A stretch of 47,451 nt of DNA from Thermus caldifontis (GTDB lineage Bacteria; Deinococcota; Deinococci; Deinococcales; Thermaceae), in assembly GCF_003336745.1 (NCBI RefSeq), contig NZ_QGMX01000018.1:1-47451 (forward strand), written 5' to 3'. The notes below the pieces were generated by a model, which did no database searches, was not told where the DNA came from, and worked only from the letters and a program-made list of their open reading frames with translations. Both the position numbers and the translations under genes were made by a program. Below, in pieces: positions 9,921 to 20,507 of this stretch; position 1 is the stretch's first letter; each line of letters begins with the position of its first letter.

Positions 9921-11230
9921 CTCCAGAGGTTCACCCTGGGCACAGGCCTCTTTTCCCGCACCAGGGCCAGGTACTGGTCCTTAAAGTGCTTCAGGGAGCC
10001 TTTCACCGGCCACACCGCCGCATCCGCCAGGGGGCAGAAGCTCCGGCCCTCGATGAGGGGCAGGAGGGCCTCCAGGTTTTCCACGTCCTTCTCCTCCCCT
10101 TCCCCGGAGCCGATCTTGGCGAAAAGGTTCACCATGAACCCCGCCACCCCTTCCCGGCAGGGGGTGCACTTGCCGCAGGACTCGTGGGCGTAAAAGCGGG
10201 TCACGTTCCACATGGCGTCCACCATGCTGACCCTTTCCGGTATGAGGATCACGCCCCCGGTGCCCAGCATGGAGCCCTTGGCCTGCAGGTGCTCGTAGCT
10301 CATGGGGGTGTCCAGCACCTCCTCGCTGAAGGGTAAAGGCGGGGTGGAGGACCCCCCGGGGATGAGGGCCTGGATGGGCTCCAAGGGCCCTCCCGCCCAA
10401 TCGTAGATGAGCTCCCGGAAGGTGGTGCCCATGGGGAGTTCGTAAACCCCAGGCCGCCTCACGGGCCCGGAGATCTGGTAGAGCTTCACCCCCTTAGACC
10501 CCTCCGTGCCCATGCTGGCGAACCAGTCGGCGCCCCGCTCCAGGATGGGCACCACCGCGGCCAGGGTTTCCACGTTGTTGATGGTGGTGGGCTTGCCCCA
10601 AAGCCCCGACTGGGCGGGGAAGGGGGGCTTAAGGCGGGGGTTGGCCCTCAGGCCCTCCAGGGAGTTCATGAGGGCGGTTTCCTCCCCGCAGATGTAGGCC
10701 CCGGCTCCCCGGTGCACGTGCACGTTAAAGGAAAAATCCGTGCCGAAGAGGTTATCCCCCAGGTAGCCCCGGGCGCGGGCCTCCCGGATGGCGGCCTCCA
10801 GCCGGTCCGCCGCCTTGCGGTACTCTCCCCGCACGTAGATGTACCCCACCGTGGCCCTTATGGCGTAGCCCGCCAGGATCATGCCCTCGAGGAGCAGGTG
10901 GGGGACATCCTCCATGATGTACCGGTCCTTAAAGCTTCCCGGCTCGGACTCGTCGGCGTTGCAGATCAGGTAATGCTGCCTCCCATCCTTGGGCATGAAG
11001 CTCCACTTCACCCCCGTGGGGAAGCCTGCCCCGCCCCGGCCCCTAAGCCCAGAGCGCTTCACCTCCTCAATAACCTCCTCGGGTGTCTTCTCCTTAAGCA
11101 CCCGCTTGGCGGTTTCGTACCCCCCGTGCTTCAGGTAGTAGTCCAGGGTCCAGCTTCCCTCCCGGCCCACGTGGGCGTAGAGGGTCCGTTCAAAGCGGGG
11201 GTCGCGTCCGGAAAGGATGGGCCCGGTCAT
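9917..11230 (-). CDS. nqo1: NADH-quinone oxidoreductase subunit 1 (NuoF-like, NADH/FMN binding)
   Basis: This is the entry point of electrons from NADH, through FMN and cluster N3. The [14 protein letters not shown]-binding loop, the [11 protein letters not shown] region, the [12 protein letters not shown] motif and the [12 protein letters not shown] cluster motif are all present, with the fourth ligand in RSFCPLAD. I chose the ATG at 11230 (437 aa, MTGPILSG), which overlaps the nqo2 stop as ATGA and matches T. thermophilus. A longer frame adding ten residues exists but has no support. Confidence 0.97.
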   Translation of the reverse strand: MTGPILSGRDPRFERTLYAHVGREGSWTLDYYLKHGGYETAKRVLKEKTPEEVIEEVKRSGLRGRGGAGFPTGVKWSFMPKDGRQHYLICNADESEPGSFKDRYIMEDVPHLLLEGMILAGYAIRATVGYIYVRGEYRKAADRLEAAIREARARGYLGDNLFGTDFSFNVHVHRGAGAYICGEETALMNSLEGLRANPRLKPPFPAQSGLWGKPTTINNVETLAAVVPILERGADWFASMGTEGSKGVKLYQISGPVRRPGVYELPMGTTFRELIYDWAGGPLEPIQALIPGGSSTPPLPFSEEVLDTPMSYEHLQAKGSMLGTGGVILIPERVSMVDAMWNVTRFYAHESCGKCTPCREGVAGFMVNLFAKIGSGEGEEKDVENLEALLPLIEGRSFCPLADAAVWPVKGSLKHFKDQYLALVREKRPVPRVNLWR

Positions 11231-11772
11231 ACCTCCACCTCGTGCACGTGGTGCCCGCACCTGCCGGGAAGCGGGATTTCATCCAGGGGCTTGCCCGCTT
11301 TGAGCCCCTCGAGGAGGGCCTCGAGGCGGGCCCGGGTCACGCATTCCACGTAGGGCTCGTCGTTCACCTGCACCACAGGAGCCGTGTGGCAGCTTCCCAG
11401 GCACTCCACCTTCTGCACGCTAAAAAGGCCATCCGGGGTTACCTCCCCTGGTCCGATGCCTAAGGTTTCCGTGAGGTAGTCCCAAAGCTCGTCGGCCCCG
11501 GCCAGCTTGCAGCTCAAGGTGGCGCAGACCTGGAGGTGGTAGCGCCCCGTGGGCACAAACTGGTAGTAGGAGTAGAAGCTGGCCACCCCCATGACCTCCG
11601 TGGCCGTGGTGCCCACCAACTGAGCGATCTCCTCTATGCGCTCGGGACGGATCCAGCCCTCCTCCTGTTGCACCCGCCGTAAAAGGGGCATGATGGCGGA
11701 GCGGCGCCCTTCCGGCGGGTACTTGGCAAAGGTTTCCTCCAGGAAGTCCTGCTTGTCGTCAAAGAACCCCAT
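11227..11772 (-). CDS. nqo2: NADH-quinone oxidoreductase subunit 2 (NuoE-like, 2Fe-2S)
   Basis: This thioredoxin-fold subunit carries cluster N1a. Of its 181 residues, the four ligand cysteines lie in CATLSC and CLGSC, with the usual spacing. An N-terminal four-helix bundle precedes the thioredoxin-like domain. The T. thermophilus protein has the same length. It starts 13 bp after the nqo4 stop, so this junction is one of the few in the operon without an overlap. Confidence 0.97.
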   Translation of the reverse strand: MGFFDDKQDFLEETFAKYPPEGRRSAIMPLLRRVQQEEGWIRPERIEEIAQLVGTTATEVMGVASFYSYYQFVPTGRYHLQVCATLSCKLAGADELWDYLTETLGIGPGEVTPDGLFSVQKVECLGSCHTAPVVQVNDEPYVECVTRARLEALLEGLKAGKPLDEIPLPGRCGHHVHEVEV

Positions 11773-11785
11773 CTTCCCTTCCCTC

Positions 11786-13006
11786 CTATCGGTCCACGTC
11801 GCCCATCACCGGGTCCAGGCTGGCGATGATGGCCACCATGTCGGGCACCTGCTCCCCTTTGCAGGCGTAGGGGAGGGCTTGCAGGTTCACGAAGCTGGGG
11901 GCCCGCACCTTGACCCGGTAGGGCATGCTGCCTCCGTCGGAAACGATGTAATACCCCAGCTCCCCCCGGGCGGACTCCGTGGGCACATACACCTCCCCCT
12001 TGGGGGGGTGGAAGCCCTCGGTGTAGTGCTTGAAGTGGTAGATGACCGCCTCCATGGAGGTTTCCAAAAGGTGCCTGGGGGGCGGGGTGATCTGGGGGTT
12101 CGGGTCCCGCACCGGCCCCGGCTCCAGCCTTTCCAGGGCTTGCTGGATGATCTTCACCGACTCCCGCATCTCCCGGATGCGGATGAGCATGCGGTCAAAG
12201 ACGTCCCCGTGTTCCCCTAGGGGCACCTGGAACTGGTAGGTGTCGTAACCCCCATACGGGTAAGCCTTGCGCACATCGTAGTTGACCCCGCTGGCCCGTA
12301 GGGAGCCCCCGGTGAGGCCCAGGTTGATGGCCACCTCGGGGGGAATCACCCCCACCCCCCGGGCCCGTTCGTAAAAGATGGGGCTTTCTGCGAAAAGGGC
12401 CTCGTACTCGTCGATACGGTGGGGAAGGACCTGCAAAAGCTTTTTAAGCTCGGGCACGAACTCCTCGGGCAGGTCCTCCTTGACCCCGCCAATGCGGATG
12501 TAGTTGTGGTGGAAGCGCTGGCCCGTGACCCACTCAAAGAGGTCTAAGATGGTTTCCCGTTCGCGGAAGGCGTAGAAGAAGGGGGTAAGGGCTCCGAGGT
12601 CCAGCAGGCCCGTCCCCAGGAAGACCAGGTGGCTGGCCAGGCGGGAGAGCTCGTTCAGGATGATGCGGATGGTCTCGGCCCTTGGGGGCACCACCGCTCC
12701 CACCAGCTTCTCCACCGCCAGGGCGTAGGCCAGGTCGTGGGCGAAGGAGTGGAGGTAGTCCATCCGGGGCGTATACGTGATCACCTGCGTATACGTCCGG
12801 TTCTCCATGTTCTTCTCAAACCCGGTGTGGAGGTAACCGATGTGGGGAACCAGGTCCAGCACCTCTTCGCCCGAGAGGGTCACCACCACCCGCAAGACCC
12901 CGTGGGTGGAGGGGTGCTGGGGGCCCACGTTGAGGGTCATCACCTCGGTGCGGAGTTCTTTGGGCTCCTCCGTCACCCTTGGGTCCAGGTCCAGGTAGTC
13001 CTTCAT
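11786..13006 (-). CDS. nqo4: NADH-quinone oxidoreductase subunit 4 (NuoD-like)
   Basis: This 49-kDa-type subunit lines the quinone pocket with Nqo6. The [12 protein letters not shown] motif containing the quinone-contact His is present, as are the RxxS and GxxDxR hydrogenase-like segments. The start is the ATG at 13006 (406 aa, [10 protein letters not shown]), which overlaps the nqo5 TGA. A frame extended by 11 residues into nqo5 is not supported. The T. thermophilus protein is about 409 aa. Confidence 0.97.
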   Translation of the reverse strand: MKDYLDLDPRVTEEPKELRTEVMTLNVGPQHPSTHGVLRVVVTLSGEEVLDLVPHIGYLHTGFEKNMENRTYTQVITYTPRMDYLHSFAHDLAYALAVEKLVGAVVPPRAETIRIILNELSRLASHLVFLGTGLLDLGALTPFFYAFRERETILDLFEWVTGQRFHHNYIRIGGVKEDLPEEFVPELKKLLQVLPHRIDEYEALFAESPIFYERARGVGVIPPEVAINLGLTGGSLRASGVNYDVRKAYPYGGYDTYQFQVPLGEHGDVFDRMLIRIREMRESVKIIQQALERLEPGPVRDPNPQITPPPRHLLETSMEAVIYHFKHYTEGFHPPKGEVYVPTESARGELGYYIVSDGGSMPYRVKVRAPSFVNLQALPYACKGEQVPDMVAIIASLDPVMGDVDR

Positions 13007-13623
13007 TTGACCTCCTTGGCCTTGGTGAGATCGGCCCAAAGGGCCCGGTATCCCTTGCGGCTACCCCCCCGGTATAGGGTGAGGCCGGGGTTTTTCCCGG
13101 TGAGGGCGGCCCGGAACTCGCTGGGCACGATAAACCTCCCCTCGCGGAAGAGGGTGGGGGTTTCCCCCAGGGGGAAGTCCTTGCGCAGGGGGTGGCCCTC
13201 GAGGTCCTCCGGGGTCAGGATCTTGCGCAGGTCTGGGTGCCCCTCAAAGACGATGCCAAAGAGGTCATAAACCTCCCTTTCCAAAAAGTTTGCGCTTCCC
13301 CAAAGGTGGGTGACGGTGGGGAGGCGGGGGTCCTTTTCCGGCACGTAGACCCGGACGAAGAACCGGCTCCCATCCCCATCCTGCCACCCCGGCAGGGAAA
13401 CCAGCTCGTAGACCACAGCAAAGCGCTCCGGGCGAGGGTCCGGGTATTCCAGGTAGTCCAGGCCCACGATGTCCGCCAGGTAGTTGAAGCCCAGGGCCTT
13501 GTAGTGGGCCATCTCCTCCTTGAAGGCCTCCCGGGGCACCACCACCCAGAGGTTGCCGAGGCCGTTGTCCTCCAGGGCATAGCCCTTGGCCCGGGCTTCT
13601 TCCAGCACCCTATCCAGCCTCAT
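13003..13623 (-). CDS. nqo5: NADH-quinone oxidoreductase subunit 5 (NuoC-like)
   Basis: This 30-kDa-type peripheral subunit has 206 aa. The family signature is visible as [23 protein letters not shown] followed by [20 protein letters not shown]. It contacts Nqo4 and stabilises the connecting module. The C-terminal extension has Tyr and Arg residues and resembles that of T. thermophilus. The ATG lies 3 bp after the nqo6 stop. Confidence 0.96.
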   Translation of the reverse strand: MRLDRVLEEARAKGYALEDNGLGNLWVVVPREAFKEEMAHYKALGFNYLADIVGLDYLEYPDPRPERFAVVYELVSLPGWQDGDGSRFFVRVYVPEKDPRLPTVTHLWGSANFLEREVYDLFGIVFEGHPDLRKILTPEDLEGHPLRKDFPLGETPTLFREGRFIVPSEFRAALTGKNPGLTLYRGGSRKGYRALWADLTKAKEVK

Positions 13624-13626
13624 GCC

Positions 13627-14172
13627 TCACCCCCTGGTGCGCTTCCAGGCGGCCACAGGGGGCAGTTTCTCGCCCCTTTCGTTCACCGCCTGGCCGCGTA
13701 CCCTTTTTTGGAGCTGCATCACCGCATAGATGAGGGCCTCGGGGCGCGGGGGGCAACCGGGTACGTAGACGTCCACCGGCACCACCGAGTCCACGTTTTG
13801 CACGATGGCGTAGTTGTTGAACATGCCCCCCGAGCTGGCGCAGGCCCCCATGGAGATCACCCACTTGGGGTCGGGCATCTGCTCCCAGACCCGGCGCATC
13901 ACCGGGGCCATCTTCTTGGAAAGCCGGCCCGCCACGATCATCACGTCCGCCTGGCGGGGGCTTGCCCGGAAAACCTCGCTTCCGAAGCGGGCCAAGTCGT
14001 TCCTGGCATCGGTGGAGGCCATCATCTCGATGGCGCAGCAGGCCAGACCAAAGGTGGCGGGCCAAAGGGAGTTGGAGCGCCCCCAGGCCACCAGCTTCTC
14101 CAGGGTGGTGAAGAGGATGCCCTCCCGCTCCAGCTCCTGCACGTCCCGCTCAAAGAGGTCCTTCAGTGCCAC
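13627..14172 (-). CDS. nqo6: NADH-quinone oxidoreductase subunit 6 (NuoB-like, cluster N2)
   Basis: This PSST-type subunit holds the terminal 4Fe-4S cluster N2. The tandem Cys of [10 protein letters not shown], the Cys of MGACASSGG and the Cys of VPGCPPRPE are the expected ligands. I place the start at the GTG at 14172 (181 aa, reading [11 protein letters not shown]), the T. thermophilus length and N-terminus, with a GGGGG purine tract just upstream. An ATG at 14193 would add seven non-homologous residues deep in nqo7. It overlaps nqo7 by 10 bp. Confidence 0.95.
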   Translation of the reverse strand: MALKDLFERDVQELEREGILFTTLEKLVAWGRSNSLWPATFGLACCAIEMMASTDARNDLARFGSEVFRASPRQADVMIVAGRLSKKMAPVMRRVWEQMPDPKWVISMGACASSGGMFNNYAIVQNVDSVVPVDVYVPGCPPRPEALIYAVMQLQKRVRGQAVNERGEKLPPVAAWKRTRG

Positions 14173-14522
14173 CGCATCACCCCCTTCCACCACTCGTAGA
14201 GGAAGCCCACGAAGAGGAGCAGGCTAAAGCCCGCCACGCCCAAGAAGCCGTAAAGGCCAAGCCCCCCTGCGCTCACCGCATAGGGCCACAGGAAGGCCAC
14301 CTCCACGTCAAAGAGGATGAAGAGCATGGCCACCACGTAGAAGTGCACGGGGAAGCGCTTGACCTCCCCCGCGGGGTCATTCCCTGACTCGTAGGGCATC
14401 AGCTTGGCCCGGCCTGGCTTCTTGGGACCGAGGAGAGCCCCCACCACCAGGGCCGCCACCCCGATGAAAAGGGCCACCCCCAGATAGATCAGGATGTTCA
14501 CATACTCCGTTATTGGCGCCAA
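14163..14522 (-). CDS. nqo7: NADH-quinone oxidoreductase subunit 7 (NuoA-like)
   Basis: This is the first gene of the operon, encoding a 119-aa three-helix membrane subunit. The NuoA signature [21 protein letters not shown] and the [12 protein letters not shown] helix with its conserved acidic residues are present. The start is a TTG at 14522 (reading MAPITEYVN), supported by a strong AAGGAGG Shine-Dalgarno 5 nt upstream. The use of TTG at the head of a high-flux operon is notable. Confidence 0.96.
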   Translation of the reverse strand: MAPITEYVNILIYLGVALFIGVAALVVGALLGPKKPGRAKLMPYESGNDPAGEVKRFPVHFYVVAMLFILFDVEVAFLWPYAVSAGGLGLYGFLGVAGFSLLLFVGFLYEWWKGVMRWH

Positions 14523-14527
14523 GGTCC

Positions 14528-14534
14528 CCTCCTT
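14528..14534 (-). promoter_or_regulatory. Shine-Dalgarno that fixes the TTG start of nqo7
   Basis: AAGGAGG on the minus strand lies 5 nt before the TTG. It is one of the best ribosome sites in the window and the reason for accepting a TTG start. Confidence 0.8.
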
Positions 14535-14596
14535 TCGTGCCTCTTGTCACGAGGAGGAAGCCCAAGACTCCCGGGCCCCCTCCTCATTTCCCGCCC

Positions 14597-14622
14597 ATCT
14601 TATCACCCCCATCCCGGGACAA
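14597..14622 (-). promoter_or_regulatory. possible nqo operon promoter
   Basis: On the minus strand, TTGTCC (14617-14622) and TAAGAT (14597-14602) are separated by 14 nt, a short spacer. It is the only hexamer pair I can see between rsmA and nqo7. Transcription may also arrive from rsmA. Confidence 0.25.
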
Positions 14623-14632
14623 ATGGGCCAGG

Positions 14633-16243
<1,611 letters not shown>

Positions 16244-16247
<4 letters not shown>

Positions 16248-16882
16248 CCCTTAAGCAGGGCCCTAAGCTCCCCGTAGAGGCGCTTGGTTTCCTCGGGGGT
16301 TTTGCCGTAGCCCCCGTATTTGGTGACGATCTTGGCCGCCTCCTTGCCCAGCCCCTTTTCCTTAAGCCTTTCCAGAAGTTGATCTATGAGCCGGTAGGCT
16401 TCGGGCTTTCCTTCTTCTGGGGCTTCCTCGCCCGGGGGTTCGGGGAGCCGGGGCGGAGTAAAGCGTCCTTTTTCCGGGTCGTAGTCCACCCACTGCTTTT
16501 CCAGGCGGTAGAGGTACCGCCCCACCCCGAACTTCACCGCAGCCCGCTTTAGGGCATCGGAGAAGGCCGCCTTTAAGGAATCCCCCTCCCCCACGTCCTC
16601 CTTGGTCACCCCCAGGACCGTGAGGCGGCACTTCACCTCCACCAGGCGTTCGCGCCGCTCCCCCCGTTCGTCCTTTACCGTGCGCTCGGCATCGGCCAGG
16701 ACCTCGTAGGCATCCTGCCACCCTTCAGGGCCCACCACCCGGTCCAGCCGGTCTAAGACGGTGCGGGCGTCCACGTAGGGAACCACCAGGGCCCTCTTTT
16801 TGTCCCGGGAGAGGGCTTCTATGCGCCACTGCACCTCGCCGGGGGGGAAGGGTTCGGAGAGTCTCTGCCAAACTTCGTCCAT
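16244..16882 (-). CDS. ddrA: Rad52/22-family single-strand DNA-binding protein (DdrA-like)
   Basis: The 212 residues match the Rad52/Rad22 DNA-annealing fold by the pattern of an N-terminal PYVDARTVLDRLD segment, a WQ motif, a beta hairpin with a basic, acidic-rich strand (around 66-90) and the signature FSDALKRAAVKFGVGRYLY (107-125). The length is close to Deinococcus DdrA (about 208 aa), a protein that protects 3' DNA ends. It leads a three-gene unit with a phosphoesterase and rsmA. A TACACT hexamer 6 nt before the ATG suggests a leaderless transcript. The role in Thermus is inferred from the family. Confidence 0.85.
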
Positions 16883-16888
16883 AGTTAA

Positions 16889-16894
16889 AGTGTA
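16889..16894 (-). promoter_or_regulatory. leaderless -10 box for the ddrA-like operon
   Basis: TACACT lies 6 nt before the ATG at 16882 with no Shine-Dalgarno. It diverges from the promoter at 16933-16938. Confidence 0.6.
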
Positions 16895-16932
16895 CTTTAG
16901 GCTACCCTCAGGGGTTGGGGGGAAAGATGGGC

Positions 16933-16938
16933 TAGGCT
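16933..16938 (+). promoter_or_regulatory. leaderless -10 box for the small secreted protein
   Basis: TAGGCT lies 6 nt before the ATG at 16945. The preceding bases repeat the same CTAGG core in tandem. Confidence 0.5.
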
Positions 16939-16944
16939 AGGGGC

Positions 16945-17307
16945 ATGCGCAGGATCCTGGGAATGCTACCCTTACTGCTTCTGGCCTGGGCCCTCGAGGT
17001 CGGCCCCACCCCCTCCTTGGAGCTTCGCATCGGCGCCAGCCTCTCCTTCAACCTCTTCCCTCAGGCGGTGGTGGTGGAGCGCCTTCCGGAGCCCCAAGGG
17101 ATTGTGGTGGTCTACCGCTATTCCCAGGCGGAGGCCATCTTCCGCTACCACGATGAGGACCTTCGCCGCCGGGGCTGGGTGCGGGTGAAGTACGAGGTGA
17201 AGAAGGACGAGTGGAAGGCGGAGTACAAAAAGGGCAAGGCCAAGGCCAAGCTTTCCGTGAAGGACAAGAAGGGCCGGGTGGAGGTGCGGCTCAAGGAAGG
17301 GGACTAG
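16945..17307 (+). CDS. small secreted protein of unknown function
   Basis: The 120-aa product begins with a clear signal peptide (basic MRR, then a Leu-rich core to about residue 16). The mature part opens with beta-strand-like sequence. The C-terminal half is very rich in Lys and Glu (for example KKDEWKAEYKKGKAKAK), and the residue pattern suggests amphipathic beta-strands. I do not recognise a family. It is divergent from the ddrA-like gene and followed at once by a tRNA promoter whose -35 covers the stop codon. It is probably exported to the cell envelope. Confidence 0.75.
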   Translation: MRRILGMLPLLLLAWALEVGPTPSLELRIGASLSFNLFPQAVVVERLPEPQGIVVVYRYSQAEAIFRYHDEDLRRRGWVRVKYEVKKDEWKAEYKKGKAKAKLSVKDKKGRVEVRLKEGD

Positions 17308-17333
17308 ACAAGGCCAAGGCCCCCGGCTACCAT
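17305..17333 (+). promoter_or_regulatory. tRNA-Ala promoter
   Basis: TAGACA (17305-17310, 5 of 6 matches to TTGACA) and TACCAT (17328-17333) are 17 bp apart and end 11 bp before the tRNA. The -35 begins at the TAG stop codon of the preceding gene. Confidence 0.6.
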
Positions 17334-17344
17334 ATAGGGCGCGT

Positions 17345-17420
17345 GGGGCCGTGGCGCAGCTGGGAGCGCGCCTGAATCGCACTCAGGAGGTCACGGGTTC
17401 GAGTCCCGTCGGCTCCACCA
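17345..17420 (+). tRNA. tRNA-Ala (anticodon CGC)
   Basis: The 76-nt cloverleaf includes an encoded CCA. The acceptor stem GGGGCCG/CGGCTCC contains G3:U70, the alanine identity pair. The anticodon stem CCTGA/TCAGG encloses the loop ATCGCAC, anticodon CGC, reading GCG. The T arm has GGTTCGAGTCC. It is followed after 5 nt by a strong terminator. Confidence 0.95.
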
Positions 17421-17452
17421 AAAAACCTCCCGCCTAGGCGGGAGGCTTGCCT
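17419..17452. terminator. bidirectional intrinsic terminator
   Basis: CCTCCCGCC (17426-17434) and GGCGGGAGG (17437-17445) form a perfect 9-bp stem. A run of A on the left serves as a T tract for minus-strand transcripts, and a T-rich stretch on the right serves the tRNA. It separates the tRNA from the convergent gene remnant. Confidence 0.85.
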
Positions 17453-17462
17453 TTTGCACCTT

Positions 17463-17897
17463 CTAGTAACCGGTGGCCGAGCCAGGGTTCAAGAGGGGGT
17501 GCAGGCTCTGGGGGGACACCGTGACCCGGGCGGGCTGGACCATGCCCAAGGGCAAGGGGGTGGCGTCAATGGTGGCCACGGCGGAGAGCACCATGGTGTT
17601 GGTGGAGTCGTAGTAGAGGGGGTAGTCGTTGGGCCCTGGCACCAGCACCGAGGAGCAGGCGATGGTCACATCGGTCATGCCCTGGGTGATCTGGTGGGGG
17701 CGCAAGGAGGCCTGGGGCAGGGTGTTGTAGCCGCAGTCCACCGCCTGGCCGGTGTTGGTCATGACGGCCCCCATCTTGCCCAGGAAGTCGTTTTCCAGGG
17801 TGATGGCGTCGTAGTAGCCCTGCCATTCCCCGATGAAGACCACCCGGCCGCCTTCGGAAGCGAAAACCCCAGGAGGCGTTACCGGAGCGTTAACGCG
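17463..17897 (-). pseudogene. startless C-terminal domain downstream of an in-frame TGA
   Basis: A continuous frame of about 144 codons follows directly, in the same frame, after the TGA that ends the TPR gene. It reads as a real globular domain (a GGRVVFIGEW strand, a FLGKMG helix, a DCGYN turn, LRPHQIT), resembling the C-terminal part of a flavodoxin-like or glutamine-amidotransferase-like domain seen in surface proteins. There is no ATG, GTG or TTG between the TGA and that domain. The first possible start, a GTG at 17843, would cut the first strand. It is most simply a remnant of a larger secreted protein; readthrough of the TGA is the alternative. The exact family is not recognised. Confidence 0.55.
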
Positions 17898-19793
17898 TCA
17901 CTGGCCCTGGAGAAGCCAGGACACCAAGGCATTCACCACGTCGTTTTCCGCCAGGAGTTCGGGAGCCTCCAAGACGGCCTGGAAAAAGGCCTGCACCATC
18001 TCCGCTGGGGGGTTTTTCAAAAGGTCCTGCACGCTCTTCCCGGCGTAAGGTCCCTGGGCGAGGGGGGTGGTGAAGCGCTCTCCCGTGGCCAGGGGGGCGG
18101 CTTGCCTTAGGGCCTCCAGGGTCCTTTCCAAAAGGAAGCGGTCCCCTTCAGGTCCCAGGGCCTCCTTGGGGGTAAGGAGGAGGGCGCCATCCAGGTCCCG
18201 CACCTCCAGGCCCAGGGCGTAGAGCCTACGGGCTAGGCTTTCTGGCCCCACCTCCAAGGGGATCACCACCCGGGCTTCCCCATAGCGCACCTCCAGGGCA
18301 TACCGCCCCGGCTCGGGCAGGGTGACGGCGGGGGCCACCTCTTCCAGCGCGGCGGTGAAGGGTGGGAAGCCCAAAGGCTTTTTCTCCTGGGCAAGGAGGG
18401 TTCCTTCCTGGTAGAGGAGGGTTTCCAGCTCCCCGCGCGGCAGGTAAGGGTGGGCGCTGAGCCGTACCTCGGGGAAAACGGCTTCCCCGGCGCGGAAGGG
18501 CCGGGCTTCCAGGTCCCCGGGGATCAGGGAAAGCTTCTTCACCTCCAAAACCAGCCCCCCTTCTTCCTGGTCCAAGGCCCTCTTTGCCGCCTGGGCCAGG
18601 GGATGCCGGGGGTGGGTTTCCACGAAGGCTTGGTACAGGGCTTTGGCCGGAAGCCCTGCCCGTTCCGACACGTAGGCCCGGAAGAAGAGGGCCAGGGGTT
18701 CCTGGCGCCCCTCCAGGTCCTTTAAGGCCTCGGGGAAGTCCTCCCCCTCGTCTAGCCGCAGGGCCCGGCCGTAGGCGGCCTTGGCCCCCAGGTAGTCCCC
18801 GTAGAGGGCCTTAAAGAGCCCCAGGTTGTAGTAGGCGGTGGCGTTGGGCCTTAAGGCCACCGCCCGCTTTGAGGCCAGGATAGCCCGGGGGAGGTCCCCG
18901 GTGAGGTAGTAGGCCCAGCCCAGGTTGGTCCAGTAAAGCCAGTAATCCGGCCTGAGCCTGAGGGCCTTCAGCAGGGCATCCCGGGCCTCCTCCCCCTTGC
19001 CCTCGGCGAAGGCGGCGAAGCTCACCTCCTCCCAGGCCAGGGGAAGCTCGGGGAAGGCCTGGGCTAGGCTGCGGGCCGACTCCTTCCAGCGCGGGTCCTC
19101 GAGGGCCCTAAGGACCAGGTGGGCGGCGGTCCGTTCCAGGACATCCCCCTGAAGCAGGGCCTCGGCCTGCTTCAGGGCCTCTTCCCGCTTCCCTTGGGAA
19201 AGGAGGAAAAAGGCCTGGTACGCTGGCGGCAGTTTCCCCTGCCAAAGGAGAAGGAGCCTTTCCGGCAAAAGCCCCTGCAAAAGCCCAGCCCCCCGCCCCT
19301 CCTTCAGGTCCAAGGCGGACTGGTGCAAGGGGTCTGGGTTCTGCCCTTGGGCTAGGGCCCTAAGGGCTTCCTCCGAAAGGGCAGGGCGGGGTAAGGAGCT
19401 AAACTTCTGGGCCAGGCCCTCCCTTTGGAGCCAGACCCAGGCGAGGCTCGGGGTGGCAAAAAGCCCCTCCTTGACCCCATCCTTGCGGGCTAGGAAAACC
19501 CGGAGGCCCCTTTCCTCCTCCTTGCCCAGGAGAACCCAGTCCGCCCCGGTGGCCGCCTGGGCCAATCGGGCCCCCGCCTTGGTGTAAAGCCCTCCGGCCA
19601 GGTGGTAGCTGCCTTGCCAGGGCAGGTCAGGAAGGAGGTGGGAGAGGAGGGTGGGGGGAGGAGCCCTAAGGCCCTCCGCAAAGGCCTGGGCCAGGCGGAG
19701 GCCCTCGGGAGCTTCAAAGGGCAGGACCAGTCCCTGGGCCAGGCTGAGCCCCAGGAGAAGGAAGAGGGCCAGGAAGCGCCTTGGGATCACCAT
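17898..19793 (-). CDS. secreted protein with TPR repeats
   Basis: The 631-residue protein starts with a signal peptide (MVIPRR, then a hydrophobic core ending near LAQ20). An N-terminal region (about 25-130) has the look of a solute- or lipoprotein-type domain. At least three TPR-like helix pairs lie around residues 253-350, including LGWAYYLTGDLPRAI and YNLGLFKALYGDYLGA. A beta-rich region follows around 410-520. The function is unknown; it is probably a periplasmic or envelope scaffold. TAAAAT lies 6 nt before the ATG. The TGA stop is followed in frame by another domain (see the remnant at 17463-17897), so the natural C-terminus is open to question. Confidence 0.85.
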   Translation of the reverse strand: MVIPRRFLALFLLLGLSLAQGLVLPFEAPEGLRLAQAFAEGLRAPPPTLLSHLLPDLPWQGSYHLAGGLYTKAGARLAQAATGADWVLLGKEEERGLRVFLARKDGVKEGLFATPSLAWVWLQREGLAQKFSSLPRPALSEEALRALAQGQNPDPLHQSALDLKEGRGAGLLQGLLPERLLLLWQGKLPPAYQAFFLLSQGKREEALKQAEALLQGDVLERTAAHLVLRALEDPRWKESARSLAQAFPELPLAWEEVSFAAFAEGKGEEARDALLKALRLRPDYWLYWTNLGWAYYLTGDLPRAILASKRAVALRPNATAYYNLGLFKALYGDYLGAKAAYGRALRLDEGEDFPEALKDLEGRQEPLALFFRAYVSERAGLPAKALYQAFVETHPRHPLAQAAKRALDQEEGGLVLEVKKLSLIPGDLEARPFRAGEAVFPEVRLSAHPYLPRGELETLLYQEGTLLAQEKKPLGFPPFTAALEEVAPAVTLPEPGRYALEVRYGEARVVIPLEVGPESLARRLYALGLEVRDLDGALLLTPKEALGPEGDRFLLERTLEALRQAAPLATGERFTTPLAQGPYAGKSVQDLLKNPPAEMVQAFFQAVLEAPELLAENDVVNALVSWLLQGQ

Positions 19794-19799
19794 GGGCGC

Positions 19800-19805
19800 A
19801 TTTTA
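19800..19805 (-). promoter_or_regulatory. leaderless -10 box for the TPR protein
   Basis: TAAAAT lies 6 nt before the ATG at 19793, with no Shine-Dalgarno between them. Confidence 0.55.
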
Positions 19806-20507
19806 GCGCTTTTCCCTAAGAACCAGGTAAGCGAACCGGAGGAGCCTGGGGGCCCTTTTCCAGCGCTTCGGGTCCAGCCCCACCCGGAGGAGCCACTCCA
19901 GACCCAGCCTCTGGGCCCAGGCGGGGGGGCGCTTCGCCTCGCCGGCCAGGACGTCCAGGGTGCCCCCTACCCCCATGGCCACCTTGGCCCCCAGGTGGGG
20001 TTTGTGCCGGTGGATAAAGACCTCCTGCCTTTCCCCCATGCCCACCAGGAGGAGGTCGGGGGCCTTTTGCCGTATCTCCTCCACCACCCCTTCTTCCTCC
20101 TGGAAGTAGCCGTGGTGGAAACCCACCACCTCGGCCCCCAGCCGCCTGGCCTCGGCCGCGGCCCGCTCGGCTACCCCGGGTTTCCCCCCAAGGAGGTAGA
20201 CGCGGATCCCAGGAAAGCGCCGCAAGAGGGCCAGGGTGAGGTCCACCCCAGTGACCCGCTCCTTAAGCTCCAGGCCCAAAAGCCTTTTGGCGGCCCAGAG
20301 AATGCCTATCCCGTCCGGGGTTACCAACTCCGCCTCGAGGATGGCCTGCCTGAGGGCAGGGTCCTCCTGGGCCCGCACGGAGATCTCCGGGTTCAAGGTG
20401 ACCACCTGATGGGTGCCCTCCTCCCCCAGGAAGCCCCGGATCCGGGCCAAGGCTTCCTCCATCCCCACAGGGTCCAGGGGAAGGCCTAGGAGCTCTACCC
20501 GTTCCAT
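19803..20507 (-). CDS. WecG/TagA/CpsF-family glycosyltransferase
   Basis: This is a membrane-associated GT26-family enzyme that adds N-acetylmannosamine-type sugars to lipid-linked glycans for cell-surface polymers. In the 234-aa product the family motifs are TLNPE (37-41), TPDGIG with the likely catalytic Asp65, RVTGVDL (84-90), LLGGKPG and GMGERQEVFI. The basic C-terminal segment (WLLRVGLDPKRW) matches the membrane-targeting tail. I use the ATG at 20507, which overlaps the upstream ComB-like gene by 13 bp. An in-frame extension upstream has no support. The acceptor is unknown. Confidence 0.88.
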   Translation of the reverse strand: MERVELLGLPLDPVGMEEALARIRGFLGEEGTHQVVTLNPEISVRAQEDPALRQAILEAELVTPDGIGILWAAKRLLGLELKERVTGVDLTLALLRRFPGIRVYLLGGKPGVAERAAAEARRLGAEVVGFHHGYFQEEEGVVEEIRQKAPDLLLVGMGERQEVFIHRHKPHLGAKVAMGVGGTLDVLAGEAKRPPAWAQRLGLEWLLRVGLDPKRWKRAPRLLRFAYLVLREKR

